Of a stretch of DNA of 64,000 bases, positions 11,312 to 22,980 are shown piece after piece. The stretch covers positions 1-64,000 of the forward strand of contig CAICTM010000477.1 of assembly GCA_903772945.1 (NCBI GenBank), written 5' to 3'. The DNA comes from Seminavis robusta. Lineage: Eukaryota; Bacillariophyta; Bacillariophyceae; Naviculales; Naviculaceae. Numbering within the stretch: the stretch's first letter is position 1; the number at the start of each line of letters is the position of its first letter. The notes below the pieces were generated by a model. It had not been told where the DNA came from, did not search any database, and worked only from the letters and a program-made list of their open reading frames with translations. The position numbers were made by a program, and so were the translations under genes.

Positions 11312-13480
11312 TTAGCTAGTTGCTTCAGTGAAAGTCTTTGAGCTCCTGGAGCACGCTGAACCAGTCCTCTCACAAGCAGAATCTGTCCTCTCAATCGACA
11401 AGGGCTTGGTCTCTCCGTTGAAAAGAGTTTGGTCTTTGGTGGAAGAAGTGACGGAAACTCTCCGTTTTCGGTTCAAAAGTTGCAAAGCTTCGCTGACGCT
11501 TGCCACATTGGCGGTTTTCAGTTGATGAATCTGCGCAAAGACACCTTCACCAATGAAATGGGCCTTGTGTGCCACGTAGCAGGCAACCGACACGGCTGGC
11601 ATGAGTTGCAAGGAGTCAATCTTCTTTTTCTTTTCTCCTTCTGGTTTGATGCTAGTACGAGGCTCACCGTTGATGTGCTTGCCGTTGTTGTTGTCATCCT
11701 GTTGTAGCGGTTTCTTTGGCTTCTTTTGCTTGCTATCTGCCTTGTCTCGCGCCACGTGCATAATTTGTTGAATATCCATTTCAAAGGTCCGTAGATCCAC
11801 CCCTTGATGATACAGAAAATACAGCAACCGTTGCATGTGCGCTTCGCGAGGACGGTAATGTCCCGAGTGTGGATACAACCGAACCAAGAATCCTTCCTCA
11901 TCGGTAATAATAATCCCAGCGGCCGCCACGGCTTTGCCTCCAAAAAACGACGAATGATGAAATCGTTTTTTGGAATGTCCACTGATGGACGTGACTTTGG
12001 CCGCACCGTAAATGACACCATCTCGCAGCACAAAGATCCATCCCTCTGGTCCCGTTTGCACCATTTCACCGTCGACATCGACAAATCGCGCTCGTCCGGA
12101 TACTCCGTCCGTGACGATACTGAGTGCATACCCCTGTGTGACTTCTGGATTGGCAATGTAGAGTACCGAGTCCGAGTCTAGTTTGGATCGTGGGCACTCT
12201 TCCAGCTCCGGCAATGGTTGACCCGCCGCTTCGCCTTTGGAATCGAGCCAATCAAAGAACATGTTTGTCGGGTATCCCAGCGATTCCCAGTGGCGATAGT
12301 AGAGTCGTAGGTTTTTTCCGTATCGGTGATATTTGTCGCTGACTTCGAGCCATGCTTTTCGGTGTAGTTGGACATGATTGCCGCGTGAAATACCTCGTTT
12401 GACAATTTCGGGTGGATTGGATCGTATTCCCTTGTAGACGTAATCCTCGGCGGTGATTTCCAGAATTTTGTGCATGGAAGTGTCGAGACGACTAAACGTC
12501 CAGCCGGGCAATTGAAAGGGCCATTTTGGTCTGGATTTTCGTCGGGTCAGTGCCACTGGTGGAAGTGAGTCTCTACTACTACCACCACCGCCCTCTCCGG
12601 CTGCTGCCGCTGCTGCGATTGCAATGGCTGCCATTGGATCGGAAAAGCCGTCATCGGAGTCTGGAGGTCGTCCAGTATTATTCAATTGCTGTTGTTGTGA
12701 TTGTGGTGTTTGTGTTGTGGTAGTGTCGTCGACCATGGTCATATCGTTGGGATCATGATGTACGACGGTCCCATCTCCGTCCTCATCTTCATCGGTATCG
12801 TCATCATCATTATCTTCTTCAATGATACAAAGTTCATTGCTATCTACCAGAGGTGGCATTTCCCCCACAGCTTCAGCAAATTGTACGGCTTCATTAATCC
12901 TTCGATTGCTGCTAATGGATCGTTTGACGGATGGAGAATTGGCCGCCATGACCAACTGTTCGGCATTGGTGGCCACACACGTGGGTCGTGAGGGTGTCGT
13001 CTCTTCGCAATCCGTGACTTCAATGGTGGTGGTGGTGGTGGTCTCGTCTGTTTCGGCTATAGGTAGCTTTCCGCCATTATGATGGTGTGGAGACGCCGAT
13101 CGATACGATTTGATCTCCCCAGAAAGACATTGTCGGTAAATGACGTCCGGTTCATTCTCTTCTGGCAGTGACGACGCCACGACAACTCCACCTCCCGTGC
13201 CATCGCTGTGATAACCCGACGAATACGATCGAAATAATCTCCCCTTCTTCTTGCTACTACTAGCAGATGATAAATCCATTTCTTCCGTCATGACGAGCTT
13301 CTCTCCATCTTCTCCCACCAAGATGACACCGTCATCGTCGTCGTCCTCGTCCGTGTCTTCCCCATGGAGGTGGTTGTGACGGTCCAAGTGAATCGACTCC
13401 AAGAATTGCGCATCTTCCTCTCGCATTATCCGAGCAACTTCGTCCATGGTCACATCTTCAATAGAACTTGTCGTTGACAT
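11312..13480 (-). CDS. IQM-like calmodulin-binding family protein
   Basis: Single-exon protein of 722 aa. The first 310 residues are acidic and low-complexity, with Asp, Ser, Thr and Gln runs. From about residue 310 (RPKWPFQLPGW) to 560 it matches the core of plant IQM calmodulin-binding proteins: KYHRYGKNLRLYYRHW at about 383, FFDWLD, CPRSKLDSDSVLYI, a GWIFVLRDGVIYGA strand, HHSSFFGGKAVAAAG and the hallmark HSGHYRP at about 537, followed by FLYHQGVDL. In plants these proteins bind calmodulin without calcium and act in stress, stomatal and catalase-linked responses. A degenerate calmodulin-binding stretch may be VQLHRKAWLEVSDKYHR. The C-terminal 160 residues are Lys- then Ser-rich. The core assignment is firm by motif; a role in this organism is inference. 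Confidence 0.85.
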   Translation of the reverse strand: MSTTSSIEDVTMDEVARIMREEDAQFLESIHLDRHNHLHGEDTDEDDDDDGVILVGEDGEKLVMTEEMDLSSASSSKKKGRLFRSYSSGYHSDGTGGGVVVASSLPEENEPDVIYRQCLSGEIKSYRSASPHHHNGGKLPIAETDETTTTTTIEVTDCEETTPSRPTCVATNAEQLVMAANSPSVKRSISSNRRINEAVQFAEAVGEMPPLVDSNELCIIEEDNDDDDTDEDEDGDGTVVHHDPNDMTMVDDTTTTQTPQSQQQQLNNTGRPPDSDDGFSDPMAAIAIAAAAAAGEGGGGSSRDSLPPVALTRRKSRPKWPFQLPGWTFSRLDTSMHKILEITAEDYVYKGIRSNPPEIVKRGISRGNHVQLHRKAWLEVSDKYHRYGKNLRLYYRHWESLGYPTNMFFDWLDSKGEAAGQPLPELEECPRSKLDSDSVLYIANPEVTQGYALSIVTDGVSGRARFVDVDGEMVQTGPEGWIFVLRDGVIYGAAKVTSISGHSKKRFHHSSFFGGKAVAAAGIIITDEEGFLVRLYPHSGHYRPREAHMQRLLYFLYHQGVDLRTFEMDIQQIMHVARDKADSKQKKPKKPLQQDDNNNGKHINGEPRTSIKPEGEKKKKIDSLQLMPAVSVACYVAHKAHFIGEGVFAQIHQLKTANVASVSEALQLLNRKRRVSVTSSTKDQTLFNGETKPLSIERTDSACERTGSACSRSSKTFTEATS

Positions 13481-14036
13481 GGTTATTCGCTTTTTCGATC
13501 TTCTTTCAATGATAATGATAATGAGTCGAGTCCTAACTGTTGAGGATCTACCAAACCAGAAGACTGCACCGCAACGTAAATATACCCCAGGTCTCGATGG
13601 CTACCCACTCTCTCCTTGCTCCTTGCACGTTTGCAGCTCTTTCTGCTGCCAACCCACTGCTAGCTAGCTAGCTACAGAACACCGACCCTAGATCTATGTA
13701 TATATCTCACAGTTGTGGCTCGTCACTTTCCACCGTACCAAGCTGGACTGTCACAGTTTTTGTTTGTGATGGCACCGCCCGAATGCACCAGCAAGGCTTC
13801 GTTTGCGGTAAAAAAAAATGTCACCGAACACTTGCCAAAATGGATCACGTGACAGGAAAAAGGCGACTGAGCTGCCAGCAAGCCAGTCTTGCAAAGGTGC
13901 GACTGAGCGTTAACCCTAATGTGAGAATTCGAAACGAACCCACAAGGTTTTTTAAAAGAATCAAAACAAGAAACGAAACACTGCAACGTTCCAAAACATT
14001 CATAAAATCATCAAGACAAGCAAGACAACAACCAAC
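13481..14036. other. Divergent intergenic region; promoters of two genes
   Basis: Lies between the IQM-like gene (minus) and a secreted-protein gene (plus), so both promoters should be here. A GCTAGCTAGCTAC tract sits near 13661-13673. No coding region is supported. Confidence 0.5.
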
Positions 14037-14681
14037 ATGTCGTCGTTTCAACGATCTGTCACTCTGGTTCTCCTCCTGTTGATGATCAGTGCCCACCATG
14101 TGGCCTTGGGAGCGCTCCCTCCGTGGGCTGTGGAAGAAATGAAAGCAGAAGCGCAAGAAGTCTTGCTGATATCCGTCGCGGCAGTCGACGAAATAGTAAG
14201 CGCTGGTCAAGACCAATGTCAGACAGACTACGACATTACCGCCCGCGTACTCAGCGTCAATGCCACGCAACAACTATTGACCGCACAAGACACGGTTGCA
14301 TTTGCATCCTACGTGAGGGATTTTCAAAGTCCCGATTGTGTGGGATGGGTCGGTCCCAAACTACCGCCCGTCCTGGAACCGGGATGGTGCGGATACGTGT
14401 ACCTCAACAAGGCAGAGGAGGCAGGCAACAACAATAGATTCCTATTGGCGACCTATGGAGACAGTTTCGTGGCCCTCGACACAACAATCTGTGCAACGAT
14501 ACTTGCCGAAATGGACGTGGGTGCTACTCAAGACTCGGAAGAGAGTCCAAGTGGTGATACTACTCAAGAGGAGGTACGTAGCGGAGGTTCTAGCAGGTTC
14601 CACCAATACGCCGTGTCAGGATCCATGCTTGGGGGCTTCAGTGTAGCCGCTGTAGTCCTGACCGACATGTTCTGGTTGTAA
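14037..14681 (+). CDS. Secreted Cys-containing protein, possibly GPI-anchored
   Basis: A 214-aa protein. Residues 1-25 form a classical signal peptide (SVTLVLLLLMISAHHVALG). The mature part holds spaced cysteines (CQTDYD, DCVGW, GWCGYVYL, TTICATI) and alternating hydrophobic residues suggesting a small disulphide-bonded beta domain; a loose likeness to NTR/OB-fold inhibitors is noted but not established. Residues about 165-190 are Ser/Glu-rich. The last 20 residues are hydrophobic with no charged tail after them, as in GPI-anchor signals. It probably acts at the cell surface. No catalytic motif is visible. Confidence 0.7.
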   Translation: MSSFQRSVTLVLLLLMISAHHVALGALPPWAVEEMKAEAQEVLLISVAAVDEIVSAGQDQCQTDYDITARVLSVNATQQLLTAQDTVAFASYVRDFQSPDCVGWVGPKLPPVLEPGWCGYVYLNKAEEAGNNNRFLLATYGDSFVALDTTICATILAEMDVGATQDSEESPSGDTTQEEVRSGGSSRFHQYAVSGSMLGGFSVAAVVLTDMFWL

Positions 14682-14986
14682 TCTCGTCGCTGTATATAGC
14701 TGTAGCAATGGACTGAATCGCTCAAATCAACCGGAACACCAACCTGTCTTCACTAGTAGACTATCCAATGCTGCTGATCCAAGGAAACCATGAACTACCT
14801 ACTAGATCCTGAATGTGGAAGATGTAATATGGTGTAATGATACGCAGGTCTTAGCTTATATTTTTCAGAGCAATAGCAGGAGTATCAATGACGCATGGTC
14901 AATTGATAGAAATGGAGTTTGGAAAATGTCATGGAGGTCATATGTTTCTTCGGCCACTCTGGCTAGCTAGCTAGTACAGGAGCTAC
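14682..14986. other. Short intergenic region with CTAG palindrome
   Basis: Three-prime regions of two convergent genes; a GGCTAGCTAGCTAGTAC tract at about 14961-14977. No gene seen. Confidence 0.5.
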
Positions 14987-15970
14987 CTAGTCTTGAGTTT
15001 CAGGATCCCTCCACCACATGGAAGCACCCACCGACGCGGCGAGAAAGAGCAAGATCACCGAGAGGAGATCCAAGGGATTGCGACTTCTAACCGCTCTGAC
15101 AAAGACCACCTTTTGCATAGCATCAATGACATGACACACAACAATGGTTGTTTAGTGCCTCTTGCCAATCAATGAAATGAAACGCACGTTGCTTGCCTTG
15201 CAAGGGACCACCGGTATGCAACAAACGAAACGTACCTTGAAAACTTGTACCGTCATGGCCGCCAAATTCGGGGAAGAATAGAGAGTGCTATTGATAAAAG
15301 AAATAAGATGGGAGACTAGAGCACCCATACTGAAAAGGAACACTGCCGCTTGCTTGCGTCGTTTGCGTTCGAGCAAATCAAACTCAATCAGGGCTCTGGT
15401 GGTGACAGCTCCAAGAAATGACAGCAAGCTCACATAGAAGGACCACCGTGTGGTCAACAACTCGTAGAACATGTGATTCTTCATAAACACATAGGGAGTC
15501 ACTGCCTCGGCATTAAAATCATCGAGCAACAGAACTGCTCCGGCAGCCGTGGCGGTGATGACAACGTTTAAACTGAGCAAGAGGGACACAAGGGCCAGCA
15601 CGTGATACAAGGCGATCAACCTCGCACGCATTCGATTTGGTTGCGGTTTTTTGGTCTCCTTCACCAAGGTGAAAAAGGCAGTCAACGAGGTCCCCACAAG
15701 GAGAGCAGAGGGGGTACGAATTCCATTAAAGAATCCGAGGGCGGCCGATTCGACTTCGGCTGCTGAGAGATGGAGAGTGGTTGGAGTGTCAGGTTGCCGC
15801 AAACGTTGCGACTGGTTCTTTCTCGTCCTCTCATTGGAGATCTGGCGTCGATAGTAGTGTCGTTGTTGGCATGGTGACAGGACGATGGACCTGGGTGCGA
15901 ATGACCATGTTGGGGAGAAAAACGACAACCAAACCAATGAAGCAGCCTGGATCACTTGATGACCTCTCAT
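14987..15970 (-). CDS. Probable plastid-targeted membrane protein (two exons)
   Basis: Exon 1 is 15970-15236 and exon 2 is 15109-14987, joined over a GTACGT...AG intron of 126 nt; the result is 285 aa and the frame closes at a TAG. The N terminus from MRGHQ has a hydrophobic signal segment ending PTWS, then FAPRS: this is the diatom bipartite plastid presequence with Phe at +1 (ASAFAP motif). A basic Ser/Arg/Gln-rich transit-like region follows. After about residue 70 there are four or five hydrophobic helices, including SALLVGTSLTAFFTL, LYHVLALVSLLLSLNVVITA, FYVSLLSFLGAVTT, a helix near FLFSMGALVSHLISF, and LLSVILLFLAASVGA in exon 2. In-frame ATGs further upstream (from 16030) could give a longer start; the chosen one puts the signal near the N terminus. 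Family unknown. Confidence 0.7.
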
Positions 15971-17394
15971 CTTCAAGATTGTGTTGTTTGGAACGAATGC
16001 TGATGACATCAGTGGCATCATCTTTTGCATCAATGATACCACAATAATAATTTAAAACGTATACTTCTGAGTTTTCAACATGAGCTAGCTAGTCTAATAA
16101 ATTTTACGAGGCTCGCAATGCAACACAAAGCACAAGCTAGCTACTAGTAAGCTAGCAAGGAGGGGTAAACGGGTAAACCCAGTGTGTCAGTGTAAGAGTG
16201 GAAACCAAGGCGTAGCTTGAATTTGCCCACCTGGTTCCCGATACCGGTATCATACGAGAAGGATGGCTGGAGGAATGATTCAATCAGCCCGGAGATACTA
16301 GTACAGCACCAAAGAAGTGACTGTTTGCTATGTTGCTGGAGCCTGGAGCCAGGAGAATGGCAAGAAAAGAAAGATGAGCTTTGCTGGTCCAAAATCAGGG
16401 CAAAGCTTGAGATGGTTGCCCAACATACATGTGGGGTCAGCTCTACTGGAGTAGCTAACTGTAGCCGGAAGTTGGAACTTGGAACTTGGCTTATTAGTTG
16501 GCTGTTGCTCGGTGCTTCTGCGAGAACAGTGCGAACTGGCAAAAGAAATGGGGGCAATTTGGTCCGCACCAAACACGACTAAAAGTACTGGAGAATGCCA
16601 GTCGCCGGTCGTGTTAGGCCTTCCACATCAATGGAACTCTTAATTAATCAAGAACCTGAAGGGCACTCATTGTCACTATCATAAGTCTTACGTTTCTCGA
16701 GCCCAGAAGAGAGCTCAGAACTCAGCTGTGCTCAGAAAGCTGCTGAGCATAATGCCAGGCTCGCAGATCTAGCTATACTGTACCGGTAGGACCCATGACT
16801 GCATGAAAGTGAGTGGTTTGAAGTTTGAAGTGAAAAAAGAAACAAAGAAACTGGCATTGGCGATGTACATGTATGTAGGAGCTGTTGTAGGTTGTATCAT
16901 AGTGGTTCTTGTAGGTTCCTTTCCAAAAGTCAACAGGCCAGGGGAGCACTCAATCAGAAAGGGCCGAAATCGCCATTTACATGAAATTTCGTTTTGTACT
17001 TGTGTTTTATTAATTTAGTGATTATATTTGTGTTTTGGATTGATGTATAAACTAAAAGTATCAACGTAGTTTTGCTTCGTAGATACTTAGTTTCGAGTTT
17101 TACATTATGAGTTTGTAAAATCGTGATTTCGGGCGCTTGCTTGTCGCAAGACAGAATAATGCCAGGCTGCAGGACTCAATGACTGCATAAAGTGCGGAAG
17201 CTGCCGTCGCTGTAAAATAATTACTTCCAGTCAGGGCAAACTGGTTCTCGGGTAGGGGAGGTGAAATTGGTTTTCTAGCTACGCTTTTTCAAGCGCTTTC
17301 GCGTTTTCGGTTTGACGCGCCCATATATTTTGAGGAAGAGAGACTGTTGAACTTGTTGAACTAACTGAACCAACTGAACCAACTGAACTGAACG
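15971..17394. other. Intergenic; no gene seen
   Basis: Contains CTAGCTAG-type tracts near 16082-16145 and short open frames on both strands that lack protein-like composition. The 3' end should hold the promoter of GC1; the bases before its ATG carry a repeated AACTGAACC motif at about 17358-17392. Confidence 0.5.
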
Positions 17395-20300
17395 ATGAAG
17401 ACGACTGCCAACGAGGACGTGTCTCAGTCCAATGCGAGCCTTGCCGTGAGTGGCTTTTTCGATGAAGATGAAGATGGAGATACGACGAAGGAAGAGCGGG
17501 AAGAGATTGCCAAGGACGAGAATCGTCTGATAGGAGGGATACGGTTGCTGGTGGTGGTGGTCTTGGTGGCATCTGCGTTGGCTGTTTCTATTTCTGTCTA
17601 TCGCTATATGAGTGGATCCGAAGAAGAAGCCTTTGAGACCAAGTTTGAAAGTGATGCAGGTAAGTCCAATCAATCATCCCGTTGCATGCTGCGGTGCTAC
17701 CCTTGGTTCTTTTGACAAGATTCCTCACCGTTAATGACTGCAGACAAGGTCCTGGAAGCCATGGGCAAGACATTGGATCAGACTGTGGGTGCTACCGATG
17801 CCTTTATCCGCCAGATTGTGTCGCATGCCCGTCATTCCAACAGCACCTGGCCATTTGTGACAATGCCAGACTATGGCCTGCACGCAGGAAAACTCTTGAA
17901 ACTGTCCAAAGACTTTACCTGCTCCATCTGCGTTTTTGTAGAACCGGATCAACGAGAAGATTGGCTCGAGTATGCGAACGACAACTTGCATTGGGTAGAC
18001 GAAGCCAAAGCGATCCAAGACAAGGATCCAGACTGGACCAAGTCGCAGGATTTTGTCAACACCATCAACTACGATCTGTGGGGGTTTGATGGACCAGGGC
18101 GAATCAATATCACGGAGCCAACACACTACAAGAACAATTGTGAGTACGCTATCTATGTATATTACGCAGATGCGTTGAATCCAAACTGACCATCATACTG
18201 TACCATGCATTCACAGTCCTTCCGTACTGGCAGCAGTATCCAATGGTCAAGGAGCGGGAAGATGCCATTTCTGTCATCAACCATGACGTGTGGCAAGCAC
18301 CCTCCACTGCAGTGGCGGTGCTGGATGCCGTGCAAAACCAACGAGTCGTCGTTGCTCCTGTGGCCAACATTGCGGAGGATTCTGCGGATGAGTTGACCCT
18401 TTACATTGCAGACATTATTCGAAATTGGGCCAAACAATACATCAGTGAAGAGGATGATTCCCGTGAGCCCATTGGTGGCATGTGGTATCCCATGTGAGTT
18501 CCTTCGATCTCGGGGCACCACAAGGCATACCGGTAGTCCAAGGTGGCATTACATACATTCTCTCACAAACAAACACTCATCCACTTCCTGCTATATTATA
18601 GGTATGACTCACTGGAGTCGATCCACCTAAACCTTACCAAAGACCAACAACCAGTAGGAGTCTTCTATGCTGGGTTCTTTTGGAGAGAGCTGATTCGGGA
18701 CATTCTACCCTCTGGATCCAACGGCATCATCCTCGTCTATTCCGATGGATGTGGGCCAACGTTTACGTACCAGCTAAATGGACCCAATACGATCTTTCTG
18801 GGGGCAGGAGACCTACATGATTCCAAGTACGATGCCATGGGCAGGTCCCTCACTCTTTTTGAAATCATGGATGCCACCAAGAAGCAGGACAATGAGGAGG
18901 GATATGCCACCAAAAGCAAAAGCAGCTACTCGGGGCTGCCACTATCAGAGACGTTCTGCCCAGGAAACATTTATGTCTACCCATCTCAGACCATGGAAGA
19001 CGACTACGTGACAAATCAGCCATTACTGTTTACGCTGGCTTGTGTGGCTATCTTTGTTTTCACATCGGCTGTCTTTATCACTTACGATCTCCTGGTGGCT
19101 CGTAGGCAGCGGATTGTCATGGAAAGAGCCCTTGCATCTGGAGCCATTGTCAGCTCTCTCTTTCCTGAAAAGGTGAAACAACAGCTGTACGCAGAGCAAA
19201 AGCAGGAAAAACAGCCAAAGAAGGAGATGACCATAAAGGGCTTGTTCGATGATGCTGAACACGGTATGGCTGTAGAATCTTCCAAGCCCATTGCTGACTT
19301 GTTTGAAAACACGACGATATTCTTTGCCGATCTGGCTGGATTCACAGCATGGTCAGCCAATCGGACCCCCTCGGAAGTCTTTGTGCTGCTGGAAACTCTT
19401 TGTAAGTCAGCTCGTTGCGTATGCATCATGTACATCCAGCTTGGGCTACACCAGCTTCAGGCTCGCGGTTCCGTTCCACTCCCTCGATATTGCATGACAC
19501 ATTCTCATCAGCGTGTCTCTCTCTCTCTCTCCTTTCTTAGATGGCGCATTTGACAAGATCGCGGACCGTAGAAAAGTGTTCAAGGTAGAAACGATCGGTA
19601 GGTTGATCTTCTAGTAGAGCAGATGATGGCTAGCGTGTTTTTGAAACCGCTCTCACATTTCAGCCCTTCTCGATTATTACAGGTGATTGCTACGTAGGTA
19701 TGTTTGATTGGTGGTCAAGAGGGATTGCTGCCCAAGGTCTCTTGAGAACTTCTCACATCTTCCTTTGTCTATAGCCGTCACGGGGATTCCAGAGCCACAG
19801 CAGAACCATGCTGTGATCATGGCAAGGTAAGCTTCGACTTTTGATGTTGGGAGGTCGGTATATTGTGGATCTGCTCACAGATGTTTGCTTTTGTGTTCAC
19901 CAGGTTCGCGAGAGATTGCTTGACGGAGACGAATCAGATCGCTCGTGAGTTGGCGGACACCATGGGAGAGGATACCAGGGACCTAGAAATGCGTGTGGGG
20001 CTACACAGCGGGTCGACCACTGCGGGAGTGCTTCGAGGGAAAAAGGGTCGCTTTCAGGTGAGACTTAGTTGTGGTAGCAATGCATCCTTTTTATGACACC
20101 AGACTCATGCATCTTTCTGCCACCCACACCCACAGTTGTTTGGCGACACAGTAAACACAGGTGCGTGAACGAACGAGAAGGAAATGAGGCCGAAGAGTTG
20201 TGGCATTGTGCTCACAATGTCTTTTCTACTGGTCAGCTTCGAGGATGGAGAGCACAGGTGTCAAGGGGCGAATTCACGTTTCCCAAGCAACTGCTGATGC

Positions 20301-20538
20301 TCTAATTGCTTGTGGTAAAGAAAGCTGGGTTTCTCCAAGACCAGATAAGATTGTTGCAAAGGGAAAGGGCGAAATGCAGACGTACTTTATTCAAATTGCC
20401 ACGGGCAGCGAGGTGTCTAGGGTCACCAAGCTTTCCGATTCGTCTGGTGAGCCGGAGCTAGACGTGCCGTCGCGCCAAAGAAGGGATGCTCACCCTGGTG
20501 CGTCGTCTTTGGAGGAAGACGATAACGTTTCGGTGTAA
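17395..20538 (+). CDS. GC1: two-TM receptor-type nucleotide (guanylyl) cyclase, no PDE domain
   Basis: Ten exons: 17395-17659, 17744-18139, 18217-18493, 18602-19401, 19541-19597, 19683-19697, 19775-19826, 19904-20057, 20136-20160 and 20237-20538. They encode 780 aa with a closed frame. Order: acidic cytosolic N terminus, TM1 (about 49-71), ectodomain of about 380 residues, TM2 (about 453-475), class III cyclase (about 540-735), short Ser/Asp-rich tail. Metal-binding Asp556 (FADLAGFT) and Asp600 (GDCYV) are present, as are Asn679 and Arg683 (VNTASRMES). The base-selecting pair is Glu596 and Gln672, where animal guanylyl cyclases have Glu/Cys and adenylyl cyclases Lys/Asp; cGMP as product is therefore probable, not certain. 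Exon 6 is 15 nt and encodes the second metal Asp. GC2 and GC3 share everything up to the cyclase but add a PDE. Confidence 0.88.
19683..19697 (+). other. 15-nt microexon of GC1 encoding the catalytic GDCYV motif
   Basis: Flanked by AG at 19681-19682 and GTATGT from 19698. It supplies the second metal-binding Asp600. Its length is a multiple of three, so skipping would keep the frame and give a full-length protein without the catalytic Asp. Confidence 0.8.
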
Positions 20539-22980
20539 GGAATGTTGCTCTGCCTGGAATAGAGAACGACTCTTTCGGATCTCCTCGGTTGAAAGGGGTG
20601 GCAATTATCGCGATACTAAATACCTACTGTTGGAGGCATTGCGCGCTGCCCACAGCTGCACAGATGCATGTAAAGATATATACGAGTTGTTCCTTCAAAC
20701 TCACCGAAGCGCAACCTTCATGTCATTGCTGCCCGGTAAATCCATAGGCTTCTGGTACCGGACCATCACCAGATGCGTTACAAGTAGTTTTGCAAGTTGC
20801 GAGCATCCATCACAGACAGATGAAGCGTCTCGTTTTCTTAAACAAATCACTGTTGAAGTGATAAGACTTTTTTCGCAGCTCAATGCTGTGGGTCCGTGTT
20901 GGGTTCCACCCGTGCAGTTCTGGTGGTGGTCCAGATATATGTTGTCCAGGTGTAGGGCGTGGACTTTGGCGGGCAGTGGTGAGATCAAGGCTAGCTTCAG
21001 AGCCAGGAGTTGCTTGTTTCTCTGCTGGACTTGTGAGGTTTGGTTCAGCCAGGTGTAGGACAAGAGCTTGTGCAGGCGACAAAAAAAGAGGCTGTTCCTG
21101 CTGAACTTGAAGGCTCAATCTGGCCTCCTACGATGGCTGATGTGACCCACACCCCCACACACTGCACACAGTCCGCCAGTTAGCTAGCTGGTACATGTAG
21201 TTGATTTCGAGGACGGCCGTGCTGACGTCTTGTAACCACTAGCTACCGGTAGCACCAAGAGGCAGTAGCGACAAGGGAGAAAGCGAGTACGCTGAACGTG
21301 CCACACGTCGAGTTCGTTGCCCGCTTTTTAAAGCTGCTGCCTGGACAGCTAAAGATCCGCTCATCAAAGCTAGTATATGGCTGTACAAATACTCTGCCCC
21401 GGAATTTGACAAAGTTTAGTCTTACCTCGGTTCATTGCTGCCATAAAGCTTTCGGTAGAGGTGGAAGAAAGCTTTGGATCCCTGGATAGCTTCTACTTGC
21501 CGGGAAATAACTAGAGCTAGCCGGCTGAGCGCCCAATTGAAAGATACGAAACTGCCCAGTAGGTACCGTACGGCTGGCTATGGGGAAGTGCGGCGCTTGC
21601 TGCTCCGTCGCCAACTGGCTATTGATTCAGTCAGCGCAGCTACCGTGGGTTGCTTGTAGATAGGTATGGACATGATACATGCCCTTCTCTCTCGACACCA
21701 CTGCGGCAGTGCGGCCAAGTCTCGACGTAACCCGCATCTGCAATTGACACTTTTTGACATGGCAGATGATGTTGTTGTCGTCCAAGCCATTGCCCGCAGC
21801 TTCGTACTTCTTGCTAAAGAGAGGCCAGGCTGCCTGGCTGGTTCGGCTTCCAACTGCCCTGCACTGGAGCGACTCGGATCAACAGCCCTCTGCGTTTTAT
21901 GGTCCAGGGTACTAGCTAGTACAGTCAAAAGCACATCATCGATTGATTCACACACCTCGGAATCCTGAGGCCTCACTCCTACGGCTGGAATTGCCCTTCT
22001 GCGGTCTACTACTGCCTCGAAGTACCCTGTCTTCGAGCGCGGCTGACAGACGACCTCACCCGCGGGCGAGGAGGAGAGAGCACCAGAGCTCACCTGGCTA
22101 GCTAGACGAGCAGCATCCAGCTGGACAATTAAATATTGTTCCTGGCTACTCGAGTACTCGCCACCGAGTGACGAAGCAAACACACCTGTTGCAGCTTTTG
22201 GAAGATTCTTGCCACAACGCCCGCAAGGGGCTGGTGGCCGGCTAGCTAGTAGCCATCTGCTGGCTATCTCTAGCTAGCTTTCTTCTAGGGGCGAGGAAGG
22301 ATTACTGAGCACTCCGAGCTCCCATTGCGATGAGCTTCCTGCTTTTCGTACTGTAGACTGTAGATCATAACATATCTGCCCCAACTACTGAGTACGTGGT
22401 ACGGGTACCAGGTACCGGTAGACTGTAGATAGGTGGGTTTATGCGTACAAGCATTGTAGTGCTACGATTAGCTAGACTACCGTACCGGTGATACGGTACT
22501 ATTAATAGTAGGCTACTACAGTAGCTAGTGGTAACAAAAGCACTCGTAGCTACTTGATACTAGTGCGAGTACAGCACTGTGTGCACGTCTGTACCTTTTA
22601 ACTGTTGGTCTTCCTTCCGTACGGACGTTGGGGAGAGCAGTTGTTTAAGGAACTTGAATCGTGCTTTCTCTTTGGTCATTCAATTTCCCCGAAAAAGCAA
22701 GGCCTCCTTCTTTAGGGGGAAAAGCGGAAGAAGTCCTTCACACAAGCTTTCACACATACATCATCTTCTGATGTCCAGTGGCCAAAACCTCGAGGAGTAG
22801 AGTCTACGGTTGAAATTCTTTGCTTTGGCAACCACAACAAACAGACGACAGCATCGTCATCGATCCACTACATTGGCCTTTTACTTTACTTGCCCCGCAC
22901 CATTATCCAACTGAAATCGCAATCGAGAAAAACTTCAGAGCCATGGCCACAACAAGCCATCACGATTCTCGTAGTGTATA
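20539..22980. other. Intergenic, 2.4 kb, rich in CTAG and ACCGGT palindromes; no gene seen
   Basis: Short palindromic tracts (GCTAGCTAG, TACCGGTA, GGTACCGGTA) are dense, for example around 21180-21250, 22240-22280 and 22400-22560. The longest open frame, on the minus strand at 21578-22183, has no ATG at its start and looks low-complexity, so it is not called. The promoter of GC2 should be in the last few hundred bases. Confidence 0.5.

Noticed and set aside
21578-22183. Open frame of about 200 codons on the minus strand between GC1 and GC2
   Set aside because: It starts with GTG rather than ATG, is crossed by palindromic repeat tracts, and its translation has no domain or membrane character.
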